Shown here piece by piece: positions 45,133 through 54,541 of a stretch of DNA of 64,000 nt (the stretch's first letter is position 1; the number at the start of each line of letters is the position of its first letter). Origin of the DNA: Kribbella aluminosa (lineage in GTDB: Bacteria; Actinomycetota; Actinomycetes; Propionibacteriales; Kribbellaceae); the NCBI RefSeq assembly GCF_017876295.1, contig NZ_JAGINT010000002.1:558001-622000 (forward strand). The letters are read 5' to 3'. The notes beneath the pieces were generated by a model that had not been told where the DNA came from, did not search any database, and saw only the letters and a program-made list of their open reading frames with translations. Position numbers and translations under genes: made by a program.

Positions 45133-46131
45133 TTAACCCGCGGTCGACTCGCGGATCTGCAGCGTGTGCGGGACCGTCAGGTCGCGGTGGGCGGAGTTGT
45201 CGTCGCCGGTGATCCGGTCGAGGAGCAGGGCGACCGCGTTGTCGGCCAGCCACTCCTTGTCCGGTGAGATCGTGGTCAGCGACGGCGAATAGAACCGGCC
45301 GTCCTCGATGTCGTCGAAGCCGGCCACTGCGACGTCCCCGGGCACGCTGAGCCCGGCGTCGGCCAGGCTGCGCAGCGCACCCAGCGCCAGCAGGTCGTTG
45401 AAGCAGAACACCGCGTCCGGCGGTTTCGGCAAGGCCAGCAGCTCGCGCATCGCCGTCGCACCGTCCGCCCGGTGGTACCCGGACCCGGCCAGTTCGAGGG
45501 CGGGGTCGTGCGGCAGCCCGGCCTCCTTGAGCGCCTTCCGGTACCCCTTCCGCCGGACCGCTCCGGTACTGGTCCCGCCGACGCCGATGGCCGCGATCCG
45601 GGTCCGGCCGAGCGAGATCAGATGCGTGGTCGCGTCGTACGACGCCTGCACCGAGTCGACGGCGACGCGGTCGAACTGGCCGCCGGCCGGGCGTTCGCCG
45701 AGCAGCACCAGCGGCTTCCCGATCGCGACCGAGGTGAGCTTGGCCGGGGCGGTGGCCAGCGGCGAGAAGATGATGCCGTCGATCAACTGCCCGCGCATCC
45801 CGTCCAGCACGACCCGCTCGGCGGCCGCCTCGCCCTCGGTCTGGTCGATCAGCACGGTGATCCCGCGGCGCTTCGCGGCCCGGCTGATCGCGGCGCCGAG
45901 CTCGGCGAAGTACGGCGATCCCATCTCCGGGATGGCTAGTGCGATGAAGTCCGAGCGGCCCTTGCGCAGTGAGCGGGCGCTGACGTTCGGCCTGTAGTCC
46001 AGCGCGGCGATCGCGGCCTCGACCTTTTCCCGGGTCTGAGCGGTGATGTGCGGGTAGTCGTTGATCACGTTCGAGACGGTCTTCACCGAAACCCCGGCCC
46101 GAGCGGCCACATCGCTGAGCCTGGTCGCCAT
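45133..46131 (-). CDS. LacI-family repressor of the arabinan cluster
   Basis: A 332-aa regulator: N-terminal helix-turn-helix TRLSDVAARAGVSVKTVSNV and a periplasmic-binding-protein-like effector domain (FIALAIPEMGSPYFAELGAA, DAVFCFNDLLALGALRSL, VAGFDDIEDGRFYSPSLTTI). The ATG at 46131 has GGAGG upstream. It is divergent from the GH51 gene, with operator-like repeats between them. The effector is probably arabinose or an arabino-oligosaccharide (inference from context). Confidence 0.93.
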   Translation of the reverse strand: MATRLSDVAARAGVSVKTVSNVINDYPHITAQTREKVEAAIAALDYRPNVSARSLRKGRSDFIALAIPEMGSPYFAELGAAISRAAKRRGITVLIDQTEGEAAAERVVLDGMRGQLIDGIIFSPLATAPAKLTSVAIGKPLVLLGERPAGGQFDRVAVDSVQASYDATTHLISLGRTRIAAIGVGGTSTGAVRRKGYRKALKEAGLPHDPALELAGSGYHRADGATAMRELLALPKPPDAVFCFNDLLALGALRSLADAGLSVPGDVAVAGFDDIEDGRFYSPSLTTISPDKEWLADNAVALLLDRITGDDNSAHRDLTVPHTLQIRESTAG

Positions 46132-46200
46132 CGGAGCGCCTCCTGTCACCGTCGTGTCGCCCGAGTGTCCCATCGCCGAGCCCTTTACACCGATTGTCAA

Positions 46201-46234
46201 TCGTTGTAGACATCCACGGTAAACGTTGTAAACG
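46201..46234. promoter_or_regulatory. LacI-type operator upstream of GH51 gene
   Basis: Two related elements, TCGTTGTAGACAT (46201-46213) and GTAAACGTTGTAAACG (46219-46234), share CGTTGTA-AC. They resemble the AACGTT-centred operators of LacI-family sugar repressors. They lie between lacI and the GH51 gene, just before the GGGGAGG ribosome-binding site. Confidence 0.6.
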
Positions 46235-46250
46235 TCTCTGGGGAGGCCCT

Positions 46251-47738
46251 GTGGCTCGGCTTGTGGTGGACCCGGCGTTCGTGGTCGGTGGGTTGGACCG
46301 GCGGGTGTTCGGCTCGTTCGTCGAGCACATGGGCCGCTGTGTCTACACCGGCATCTACGAGCCCGGGCATCCTCGTGCCGACGCGGACGGGTTCCGGCAG
46401 GACGTGCTCGAGCTGGTCCGGGAGCTCGGCGTCACCGCGGTGCGGTACCCGGGCGGCAACTTCGTCTCGAACTACGACTGGGAGGACGGCGTCGGGCCGA
46501 AGGACGAGCGGCCCCGGCGGCTGGACCTGGCCTGGCGGGCGATCGAGTCGAACCAGTTCGGCACCGACGAGTTCGTCGCCTGGGCGCGGAAGGCGGAGGT
46601 GCAGCCGATCTGGGCCGTGAACCTCGGCACCCGCGGCATCCGGGACGCCGTCAACCTGCTCGAGTACTGCAACCTCCCGGCCGGAACCGCCCTGTCCGAC
46701 CGCCGGATCGCGAACGGCAGCCCGGAGCCGCACGACATCCGGACCTGGTGCCTGGGCAACGAGATGGACGGCCCGTGGCAGATCGGGCACAAGACCGCCG
46801 AGGAGTACGCCCGGCTGGCCGAGGAGACCGCGAACGCGATGCGCCGGGTCGACCCCGGCCTCGAACTGGTCGCCTGCGGATCGAGCAACGCCGGGATGCC
46901 GACGTTCGGCGAGTGGGAGCGCGTCGTCCTGGAGCGCAGCTACGACCTGGTCGACCACATCAGCCTGCATGCGTACTACGAACCGAAGGACCGCGACCAG
47001 ACCAGCTTCCTCGGGTGCGCCGAGGAGATGGACCGGATGATCTCCTCGGTGATCGCGACCGCCGACCACGTCAAGGCGCTGAAGCGCAGCGACAAGGAGC
47101 TGACGCTCTCGTTCGACGAGTGGAACGTGTGGCGCCAGCAGGAGTTCCCCGGCGAGCTCGGTCTGGACATCCGCGAGGCCGGCCCGCTGATCGAGGACAC
47201 CTACACGGTCGACGACGCGGTGGTGGTCGGCAGCCTGCTGATCACGCTGCTCCGGCACGCCGACCGGGTGAAGATCGCTTGCCTCGCGCAACTGGTGAAC
47301 GTGATCGGCCCGATCCGTACCGAGCCGGGCGGCCGCGCCTGGCGGCAGACGATCTTCTACCCGTTCGCGCTGACCGCGCAGTACGCCGGCCCGACCGTGC
47401 TGCAGACCGCGATCTCCGGTGGGCCGGACCTCGAGACCGCCGCGTTTGGGCGGATCCCGGCGTTGTGGAGCACGGCGACGTACGACGAGACCACCGGGGA
47501 GACCGCGATCTTCGTGGTGAACCGGAGTGAGACCGACAAGATCGACCTGGAGGTCCCGGTGACCGGACGGCTCCGCCGGCACCTTGCCTTGTACGACGAC
47601 GACCGCTCCGCTGTGAACACGGCGGACGATCCGGACCGGGTGAAGCCCCGGGCCGTCGACACCACCGAAGTTGTCGACGGTGTCTGCCGTGCCACGCTGC
47701 CGCCCGCATCGTGGCACGTGATCCAGCTCAGCAGTTGA
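46251..47738 (+). CDS. GH51 alpha-L-arabinofuranosidase
   Basis: A 495-aa GH51 enzyme that releases terminal alpha-L-arabinofuranose from arabino-oligosaccharides. The TIM barrel shows RRVFGSFVEHMGRCVYTGIY, RYPGGNFVSNYDWEDGVGP, the acid/base Glu in WCLGNEMDGPWQ and the nucleophile Glu in LSFDEWNVW; a C-terminal beta-sandwich follows. There is no signal peptide, so it acts inside the cell on imported oligosaccharides. The GTG at 46251 has GGGGAGG at normal spacing. It starts the GH51-GH43-GH43 operon. Confidence 0.95.
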   Translation: MARLVVDPAFVVGGLDRRVFGSFVEHMGRCVYTGIYEPGHPRADADGFRQDVLELVRELGVTAVRYPGGNFVSNYDWEDGVGPKDERPRRLDLAWRAIESNQFGTDEFVAWARKAEVQPIWAVNLGTRGIRDAVNLLEYCNLPAGTALSDRRIANGSPEPHDIRTWCLGNEMDGPWQIGHKTAEEYARLAEETANAMRRVDPGLELVACGSSNAGMPTFGEWERVVLERSYDLVDHISLHAYYEPKDRDQTSFLGCAEEMDRMISSVIATADHVKALKRSDKELTLSFDEWNVWRQQEFPGELGLDIREAGPLIEDTYTVDDAVVVGSLLITLLRHADRVKIACLAQLVNVIGPIRTEPGGRAWRQTIFYPFALTAQYAGPTVLQTAISGGPDLETAAFGRIPALWSTATYDETTGETAIFVVNRSETDKIDLEVPVTGRLRRHLALYDDDRSAVNTADDPDRVKPRAVDTTEVVDGVCRATLPPASWHVIQLSS

Positions 47739-47757
47739 TCCCAGAGGGGACCCGCCC

Positions 47758-49968
47758 GTGCCTCCGAAACGACTACTCGCCGCAGCCCTGACTGTGGCCG
47801 CGATCGCTGCCGGTACGTCGGCCGCGACCGCCGCACCAGTGGTGACCACGACCAACCCGATCACCTCGAGCTTCGCCGACACGTTCGCCGACCCGTCGAT
47901 CATCCAGGGCCGGGACGGCTACTGGTACGCGTACGCCACCTCCGACCCGCTGGTGGCGAACGGCCCGTTCGGCCTGATGCACATGGCCCGGACCAAGGAC
48001 TTCAGCTCCTGGGAGTACCTCGGCACGGTCTTCAACGACCAGACGAAACCGTCCTGGGCCGCGCCCGGCTCGTTCTTCTGGGCACCCGACATCCGGTACT
48101 TCGACGGTCACTACGTCATGTACTTCACCGTCACCGACACCCTCGCCAACCCCGGCGGCGATCCGGCGATCGGGGTCGCGACCGCCCCGGCACCCGGCGG
48201 CCCGTGGACCGCGACCAGCGGCCCGGTCGTCGCACCGCGCCCGGACGGCAACGGCGGCTACCTCGGCACCATCGACCCGGCGATGCTGACCGCTGCCGAC
48301 GGCAAGCGCTACCTGTACTACGGCGGCTTCTACGGCGGCATCTCCGTCACCGAACTGAGCGCCGACGGCATGCACGCGGTCGGTACGCCGACGCAGGTCA
48401 CGATCGGCGACCGGTACGAGGGCTCGTACGTCGTCTACCGCGACGGCTGGTACTACTTCATGGGCTCGTCGATGAACTGCTGCGCCGGTCCCACCACCGG
48501 GTACTCCGTCTTCGCCGGCCGCTCCCGTTCGCCGCGCGGGCCGTTCCTCGACGCCGACGGCGCGGCGCTCACCGACTCCCGGGTCGGCGGTACGACCGTC
48601 ATCACCCAGAACGGCAACCGGTGGATCGGCCCCGGGCACCACGCGTTCATCACCGACGCGGCCGGGCAGGACCACATCGTGTACCACGCGATCGACCGGA
48701 ACCAGTCGTGGCTGACGACGCCGTTCGGGATCAACCGGCGGCCGATGCTGATCGACAACATCGACTGGATCGACGGCTGGCCGCGGACCAACGCCGGCGC
48801 CGGCCCGTCCGAGAACCCGGTCGCCGCACCCACCACCGGCTCCGCGCTCGGCATCGACTCCACCGATCCGGCCGCCGGCCTGCTCGGCGCCACCCGCCAA
48901 TCGGGCGACGCGCTCGGCGGCCCGACAGCCACCCTCTCCGGCGCCGCCCAAACCCGCCAGTCCGCACCAGGCGGATCCCTCCGGGTGGAAGCCGATGTCA
49001 AGCTCGGCTCGTCCTTCACCACAGTGCTGGGTAATCAGGTGGTGGCGACTGTTGCGAACAACCGGCTGACGGTGACGGCCGGTCGGCGTACGTCGTCGGT
49101 GAATCTGCCGGCGGACTTCGACCGTACGCAGTGGAACAAGCTGTCCGTACAAGTCTCCGGATCCACCGTGACGGCGCGACTGAATGACGCGGGCCTGGGC
49201 GATGTCTACGGAGAGGCGCAGCTGGCGGTACCTGGGCTGGAGCTCAAGTCCGCACCGGTGCGGTGGTTGGGATCGGCGGAGGTGGACAACCTGACCGTTC
49301 GTTCCGTGGCCAAGCCTGTGGGCAAGATGGTTGCTGTGCCGCGGACCGGGAAGCTGCTGGCGGGTGACGACTTCAACAGGCCCCTTGGTGCGGACTGGTC
49401 GTGGATCAGGAAGGACGACAAGGCGACCGTTGCCGACGGCAAGTTGTCGTGGCCGCTGGAGAACGCAGACCTGACCGGCAAGTCGAACAACGCCGGGCTG
49501 CTGCTGCACAGCACACCGGCCGGGGACCGCTGGATCGCGGAGACCAAGCTGCACCTCGACACCGGGCAGGGCGACGTCCGCAACTACCAGCAGGCCGGGA
49601 TGATCGCCTACCTCAACGACGACGACTTCGCCCGGCTCGGAAGCGTGGCGATCTGGAAGACCCGCCAGACGGAGTACGGCCGGGAGCTCGTCGCCCGCCC
49701 GTCGGACGGCGCCACGTCGTACGGCGCGGCCGCGATCGGTCGCTCGGCGCCGACGCTGTGGATGCGGCTCGCGTACCACAAGAACGCCGCCGGCGAGCAC
49801 GTGTACCGGGCCGGGACGTCGGTGGACGGCAAGAACTGGACCTGGGGCGCGTCCTGGGTGCTGCCGTCCGCGGCGAAGATCGGCATCTACGCACACGGCG
49901 AGTTCGCCGGCGCGAACCCGCCGCCGGTGGCGACCTTCGACTACCTCCACTTCTACGAAAGCAGATAA
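47758..49968 (+). CDS. Secreted GH43-type arabinan-degrading enzyme
   Basis: A 736-aa exported protein: signal peptide (LLAAALTVAAIAAGTSAATA, cleavage near AAA-APV), a five-bladed GH43 propeller with the three acids in SFADTFADPSII (base), LGTIDPAML (pKa modulator) and DRYEGSYVV (acid), then two beta-sandwich domains (about 400-515 and 535-736), the last starting GDDFNRPLGADWSWIRKD. They probably bind polysaccharide. It likely attacks arabinan or arabinoxylan side chains outside the cell. It begins 19 bp after GH51 and overlaps the next gene by one base. Confidence 0.92.
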   Translation: MPPKRLLAAALTVAAIAAGTSAATAAPVVTTTNPITSSFADTFADPSIIQGRDGYWYAYATSDPLVANGPFGLMHMARTKDFSSWEYLGTVFNDQTKPSWAAPGSFFWAPDIRYFDGHYVMYFTVTDTLANPGGDPAIGVATAPAPGGPWTATSGPVVAPRPDGNGGYLGTIDPAMLTAADGKRYLYYGGFYGGISVTELSADGMHAVGTPTQVTIGDRYEGSYVVYRDGWYYFMGSSMNCCAGPTTGYSVFAGRSRSPRGPFLDADGAALTDSRVGGTTVITQNGNRWIGPGHHAFITDAAGQDHIVYHAIDRNQSWLTTPFGINRRPMLIDNIDWIDGWPRTNAGAGPSENPVAAPTTGSALGIDSTDPAAGLLGATRQSGDALGGPTATLSGAAQTRQSAPGGSLRVEADVKLGSSFTTVLGNQVVATVANNRLTVTAGRRTSSVNLPADFDRTQWNKLSVQVSGSTVTARLNDAGLGDVYGEAQLAVPGLELKSAPVRWLGSAEVDNLTVRSVAKPVGKMVAVPRTGKLLAGDDFNRPLGADWSWIRKDDKATVADGKLSWPLENADLTGKSNNAGLLLHSTPAGDRWIAETKLHLDTGQGDVRNYQQAGMIAYLNDDDFARLGSVAIWKTRQTEYGRELVARPSDGATSYGAAAIGRSAPTLWMRLAYHKNAAGEHVYRAGTSVDGKNWTWGASWVLPSAAKIGIYAHGEFAGANPPPVATFDYLHFYESR

Positions 49969-50858
49969 TGGCATTCTCCAACCCGGTGTACGACGGTGGT
50001 TTCGCCGATCCGCAGATCATTGCGGTAGGCAACGAGTACTACGCGTTCGCGACCAACGGACCGCTCGGAAACGTGCAGACGCTGACCTCCCGCGACCTGG
50101 TGTCGTGGCAGCCGGCGGGTGACGCGATGCCGGAGGTGCCGGGTTGGACGATTCCCGGGTGGGTGTGGGCACCGGAGGTCGCGGTGCACGCCCCGGACCG
50201 GTACGTCATGTACTACACGTCCCGCGATGTCGCCGCCGATCGGCAGGCGGTCGGCGTCGCGGTGGCGACCTCGCCCGAAGGTCCATATGTCGACAAATCG
50301 ATGAATCCGCTCATCAGTCAGGTCGACGAGGGCGGCTCGATCGACGCGTCGCCGTTCCGGGACTCCACCGGCCGGCGCTGGCTGTACTGGAAGAACGACG
50401 GCAACGCGATCGGCGTCGACACCTGGATCTACGTGTCCGAGCTGTCCGAGGACGGTCTCACGCTGGTCGGTCCGGTACGCCGGATGATCAAGCAGGACCT
50501 GCCGTGGGAGGGCGCGCTGGTCGAGGCGCCGTACATGGTCGAACGGGAGGGGAAGTTCCACCTGTTCTACTCCGGCAACGCCTACGACAAGGCGGCGTAC
50601 GCCGTCGGCCATGCACTGTGCGAGTCGCCGACCGGCCCGTGCGTGAAGTCCGGCGACCCGATCCTGTCCACCTCCCCCGACGCAGCCGGCCCCGGCCACA
50701 ACATGGTCCTCGGCGACTGGTTCGTCTACCACGCCTGGAACCCGGCCCAGGTAGGCACCGACCCGAAGGGCCGCACCATGTGGCTCTCAAAACTGACCTG
50801 GGACGGCGACACCCCCACGATCCAGCCGCCCCTCGCGCACAATCCCTTGCAGCCATAG
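49968..50858 (+). CDS. Cytoplasmic GH43 family glycosidase
   Basis: A 296-aa single-domain GH43 enzyme without a signal peptide. Catalytic acids are visible in VYDGGFADPQII, GSIDASPF and ALVEAPYMV. Members are arabinofuranosidases, arabinanases or xylosidases; context favours intracellular breakdown of arabino-oligosaccharides. The ATG overlaps the TAA of the secreted GH43 gene (TAATG), ensuring coupled synthesis. No sugar importer is present in the cluster. Confidence 0.92.
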   Translation: MAFSNPVYDGGFADPQIIAVGNEYYAFATNGPLGNVQTLTSRDLVSWQPAGDAMPEVPGWTIPGWVWAPEVAVHAPDRYVMYYTSRDVAADRQAVGVAVATSPEGPYVDKSMNPLISQVDEGGSIDASPFRDSTGRRWLYWKNDGNAIGVDTWIYVSELSEDGLTLVGPVRRMIKQDLPWEGALVEAPYMVEREGKFHLFYSGNAYDKAAYAVGHALCESPTGPCVKSGDPILSTSPDAAGPGHNMVLGDWFVYHAWNPAQVGTDPKGRTMWLSKLTWDGDTPTIQPPLAHNPLQP

Positions 50859-50893
50859 CCTTTCCGGAGCGAACGTCGACTACTACGACCAGC

Positions 50894-52261
50894 TCAACGG
50901 CGGTTGAGGGCGCCGGTGAGGATTGTGAGTGCGCGGTGCAGGTCGGGCGTTGACGGTGTTGCATAACCGATGACAAGGCCTGGTGGGCCGGGGATGCTGC
51001 GGCGGTACTCGGAGAGGGGTGCGACCACGACGCCGGCCTCTCGTGCGGCGGCTGCGATCCGGCGGTCGTCGGTGGTGCCGGAGAGCAGCAGCGTGATGTG
51101 CAGGCCGGCGTCCTGGCCGATCACCTGGCCGTACGGCGCCAGCACCTCGCACGTGTGGGTACGGCGTTCGGCGTACAGCCGGCGGCTGCGCCGGACGACA
51201 CGATCGAGGTAGCCGTCGCGGAGCATCGCGAGGAGTGCGGCCTGCATCGGCCAGGCGGGCCAGTCGCCGGAGTTCGCGCGGAACGTGGCGAGGCGGTCCA
51301 CCATCGGCTCGGAGGCGACCAGCCAGCCGAGGCGGAGGGCGGGGCTGAGCGTTTTCGACAGCGTGCCGAGATGGACGACCCGCTCCAGGTCGAGCTGTGC
51401 CAGCGCGGGCAGCGGTGCGACGTCGTACCGGAACTCGCTGTCGTAGTCGTCCTCGATCAGCAGGCTGCCGGTACGCCGGGCCCAGCGCACCAGTTCGTTG
51501 CGCCGGGCAACGGGTAGCCGGCCGCCGAGCGGGTACTGGTGGGACGGCGTGACGTACACGGCGTCGACGTCGTCGGTCAGCGCCGCCACCTGCAGGCCGT
51601 CCTCGTCGACCGGTACGTCGACGATCTCGAGCCGGTGGTCGCGCGCGGCGGCGACCGCGTTCAGGTAGCCGGGGTCCTCGATCGCGATCCGGTCGCCGGG
51701 CTCCCGGGTGACCGTGAGCAGCAGTCGCAGCCCGTGCACGGTCCCGTTCGTGACCAGCACGTTCTCCGGGCCGCAGGCGATGCCTCGGACCCGGGCGACG
51801 TGGTCCGCGAGCGCGGCACGGAGCGCGGGCAGGCCGGCGGCATCGTCGTACCCCCGGGGCGGGGACTGCGTGGAGACCTCACGCCAGGCCCGCCGCCAGC
51901 CGGGGTCGGGCGTCGGCGCGATGTACGGGATGCCGGGGCGCAGCGTCAGCAGCTTCGCGTCGGCCTCGGGCCGGTCGGCCGGACGACGTCGTACGGCGGG
52001 TTGCAGGGGCACGACGTCCGTGACGAAGGTGCCGGCGCCGGTGCGGCCCTCGATCCAGCCCTCCGCGTGCAACTGGTCGTACGCCGCCTGTGTCACGGAT
52101 CGCGACACGGACAGCTCCTGCGCGAGATCCCGCGTGGACGGCAGCCGGTGCCCCGACTGCAGCCGGCCGTCCAGGACAGCCGCGCGGAACTGCTCGGCCA
52201 CCTGCAGGTGCAACGGCACCCCGGAACCCCGGTCGATGATCAGCGGCAGCGAAGTCTGCAC
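50894..52261 (-). CDS. MocR-type GntR/aminotransferase regulator
   Basis: A 455-aa fusion: an N-terminal GntR winged helix (PLHLQVAEQFRAAVLDGRLQ, LPSTRDLAQELSVSRSVTQA) and a C-terminal fold-type I aminotransferase domain with the PLP lysine in LGTLSKTLSPALRLGW and EDDYDSEFRYD. PdxR is a member that controls vitamin B6 synthesis, and the PNPOx-fold gene at 54542 gives a possible link. It is divergent from the ECF41 sigma gene, only 27 bp away. The GTG at 52261 may be leaderless (GACACT six bases upstream). Confidence 0.9.
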   Translation of the reverse strand: MQTSLPLIIDRGSGVPLHLQVAEQFRAAVLDGRLQSGHRLPSTRDLAQELSVSRSVTQAAYDQLHAEGWIEGRTGAGTFVTDVVPLQPAVRRRPADRPEADAKLLTLRPGIPYIAPTPDPGWRRAWREVSTQSPPRGYDDAAGLPALRAALADHVARVRGIACGPENVLVTNGTVHGLRLLLTVTREPGDRIAIEDPGYLNAVAAARDHRLEIVDVPVDEDGLQVAALTDDVDAVYVTPSHQYPLGGRLPVARRNELVRWARRTGSLLIEDDYDSEFRYDVAPLPALAQLDLERVVHLGTLSKTLSPALRLGWLVASEPMVDRLATFRANSGDWPAWPMQAALLAMLRDGYLDRVVRRSRRLYAERRTHTCEVLAPYGQVIGQDAGLHITLLLSGTTDDRRIAAAAREAGVVVAPLSEYRRSIPGPPGLVIGYATPSTPDLHRALTILTGALNRR

Positions 52262-52288
52262 GCGTTCAGTGTCCCGTAGGCTTCCAGC
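52262..52288. promoter_or_regulatory. 27-bp divergent promoter between mocR-like and ECF41 genes
   Basis: Only 27 bases separate the two divergent start codons. TAGGCT (52277-52282) lies six bases before the ECF41 ATG, a leaderless arrangement; on the other strand GACACT lies six bases before the GTG. The -35 regions must lie inside the opposing coding sequences, so the two promoters overlap and probably compete. Confidence 0.55.
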
Positions 52289-53233
52289 ATGGCCATGACC
52301 GCGGAGGACGTGTCCCGGTTCGAGCGGTCCAGGCACCGGCTCGAGGCCATCGCCTACCGGCTGCTCGGCTCGGCGTGCGAGGCCGAGGACGCCGTCCAGG
52401 AGACGTTCCTGCGCTGGCAGGCCGCGGACCTCGGGCGCATCGACGTACCCGAGGCGTGGCTGACGAAGGTGCTGACCAACCTCTGCCTGAACCAGCTCAC
52501 CTCGGCCCGCGCGCGGCGGGAGACGTACGTCGGTCAGTGGCTGCCCGAGCCGCTGCTCGACGGCGACCCGATGCTCGGCCCGGCGGACACGGTCGAGCAG
52601 CGCGAGTCGGTGTCGTACGCCGTACTCACGCTGATGGAGCGGCTGTCGCCGAACGAGCGGGCGGTCTACGTACTGCGGGAGGCGTTCGACTACCCGCACC
52701 GGGAGATCGCCGAGATCCTCGAGCTGACCGAGTCCGCCAGCCAGCAGTTGTTCCGGCGCGCGCGGCAGCACCTCGCGGACGGTCGCGCGCGGACCGAGGT
52801 CGACGAGGCGACGGCGCGGCGGATCGTCGACGAGTTCATGGTCGCCGCGACCAGCGGGCAGACCGAGTCGATCGTCCGGCTGCTCACCGCCGACGCGGTC
52901 TCGGTCGGCGACGGCGGCGGCAAGGTCCCGGCCCGGACGACCGCGGTCGAGGGCGCGCTCGCGGTGGCGCGGTACCTGCGGGGCGTCTTCAAGCCGAGCG
53001 ACGCGAAGCGCCTGTACGTCGGCGGTACGGCGGAGGTCTACGCGTGGGCCGCGAACGGCGAGCCTGCGCTGGTGGTCCTCGGCAACGGCGAGGTCATCGG
53101 AGTGATCTGCGTCCAGGTGACCGGCGACGGGATCACCTCGATCCGTACCCAGGCGAACCCGGACAAGCTGGCCCGCGCGACCGAGTTGTTCGCCGCCGCC
53201 GAGCACGGAGAGCCGCTGCTGACCATCCTGTGA
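52289..53233 (+). CDS. ECF41-type RNA polymerase sigma factor
   Basis: A 314-aa sigma factor with region 2 (YRLLGSACEAEDAVQETFLR), region 4 (LSPNERAVYVLREAFDYPHR) and a C-terminal SnoaL-like domain of about 120 residues. It carries the group markers WLPEP, DGGGK and NPDKL. In the ECF41 group the C-terminal domain replaces a separate anti-sigma factor and modulates activity. Adjacent target genes are usually oxidoreductases or carboxymuconolactone decarboxylases, which fits the next gene. Confidence 0.94.
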   Translation: MAMTAEDVSRFERSRHRLEAIAYRLLGSACEAEDAVQETFLRWQAADLGRIDVPEAWLTKVLTNLCLNQLTSARARRETYVGQWLPEPLLDGDPMLGPADTVEQRESVSYAVLTLMERLSPNERAVYVLREAFDYPHREIAEILELTESASQQLFRRARQHLADGRARTEVDEATARRIVDEFMVAATSGQTESIVRLLTADAVSVGDGGGKVPARTTAVEGALAVARYLRGVFKPSDAKRLYVGGTAEVYAWAANGEPALVVLGNGEVIGVICVQVTGDGITSIRTQANPDKLARATELFAAAEHGEPLLTIL

Positions 53234-53315
53234 GCTGCTTCACAGCACGTTCCTGTCATGAATCCGCGGGCTGCCCGGTTCAAGGGTCGACACCGCAGCA
53301 GACAGGAGCACGGAT

Positions 53316-54488
53316 ATGAAGCACCGCATCGTCGTCCTCGGCGCCGGGTACTCCGGAGCCATCGCAGCCGGCCGCCTCGCCGCCCGGTTGTACCGCGACG
53401 AGGTCACCATCACCCTGGTCAACGCCGAACCCGACTTCGTCGAGCGGATCCGGATGCACGAGCTATCCACCGGCCGCGACCTGAAGCACCGGTCGTACGC
53501 CGACCTGTTCGCCGGCACCGGCGTCGACCTGAAGCTCGCGAAGGTCACCGCGGTGGACGTCGAACGCAAGACGGTCGCGCTGGAGTCGGAAGACCTGGAG
53601 TACGACACGCTCGTCTACGCGCTCGGCAGCGGCTGGAACTCGCAGGGCGTGCCGGGCGCGGCCGAGCACACGTACCAGATCGCCAGCCGCCCGGGTGCGC
53701 TCCGGCTGCGCGAGCGCCTGACTTCGTTGCCGGCCGGCCAACCGGTGACCGTCGTCGGCGGCGGCCTCACGGGTGTGGAGTTCGTGACCGAGCTTGCTGA
53801 GTCGCGACCGGATCTCGACGTCGCGCTGGTCGTCCGCGGCGGACTCGGGGACTGGCTGTCACCCAAGGGCCGGCGGCACCTCCGGACGGTCGTCGACCGG
53901 CTCGGTATCACCGTCCACGAGAACGCCCGGGTCACCGAGGTCGCCACCGATCACGTAGCGGTCGGCGGTTCGCGGATCCCGAGCGCGGTCACGGTGTGGA
54001 CGGCCGGATTCGCAGTACACCCGATCGTGCAGGCGACCGCGCTGGAGGTGTCGGACACCGGTCGGATCGTGGTCGACCGCACCATGCGGTCCGTCTCGCA
54101 CCCGGACGTCTACGCGATCGGCGACGCGGCGTACGCGATGGGCTCGAAGAACAAGCCGTTGCGGATGTCGTGCGCCTCGGGCCAGCCGATGGCGTGGCAG
54201 GCCGCCGACTCGATCGCGGCCCGGCTGACCGGTGGCCGGCTCCCGCACGCGCCGCTGGCGTACTTCAACCAGTGCATCTCGCTGGGCCGCAAGGACGGGC
54301 TGATCCAGTACGTGACCACCGACGACCGCGCCGTCAACGCGGCGCTCACCGGACGCGTGGCCGCGGTCTACAAGGAGTCGATCTGCAAGGGCGCCGCCTG
54401 GAGTGTCGCGAACCCGACGCTCGGCCTGCCGGTCCGGCGCCGGCACGTCGTCCGCGCGGCGGTCCCGTCGCGCGAATGGACTAGCTGA
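53316..54488 (+). CDS. NAD(P)/FAD-dependent oxidoreductase (NDH-2-like)
   Basis: A 390-aa two-Rossmann flavoprotein: VVLGAGYSGAIAAGRLAARL for FAD, TVVGGGLTGVEFVTEL for NAD(P) and YAIGDAAYAMG. It resembles type II NADH dehydrogenases and FSP1-like quinone reductases but has no obvious membrane anchor. GGAG precedes the ATG. It follows the ECF41 gene and is its likely target; TGTCATG at 53254, with GGTT 16 bases further on, is a weak match to the group's promoter pattern. Confidence 0.88.
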   Translation: MKHRIVVLGAGYSGAIAAGRLAARLYRDEVTITLVNAEPDFVERIRMHELSTGRDLKHRSYADLFAGTGVDLKLAKVTAVDVERKTVALESEDLEYDTLVYALGSGWNSQGVPGAAEHTYQIASRPGALRLRERLTSLPAGQPVTVVGGGLTGVEFVTELAESRPDLDVALVVRGGLGDWLSPKGRRHLRTVVDRLGITVHENARVTEVATDHVAVGGSRIPSAVTVWTAGFAVHPIVQATALEVSDTGRIVVDRTMRSVSHPDVYAIGDAAYAMGSKNKPLRMSCASGQPMAWQAADSIAARLTGGRLPHAPLAYFNQCISLGRKDGLIQYVTTDDRAVNAALTGRVAAVYKESICKGAAWSVANPTLGLPVRRRHVVRAAVPSREWTS

Positions 54489-54541
54489 TTCGTTCCGGAA
54501 TGGCCCGTGCCGCCAGGCCACTGCGCGTCCACCCTGGAGGT

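Noticed and set aside
45062..45145. GTTAACC/GGTTAAC inverted repeat between the monooxygenase and lacI stops as a terminator
   Set aside because: The arms are only seven bases with a loop of about 60 bases, too weak to call.
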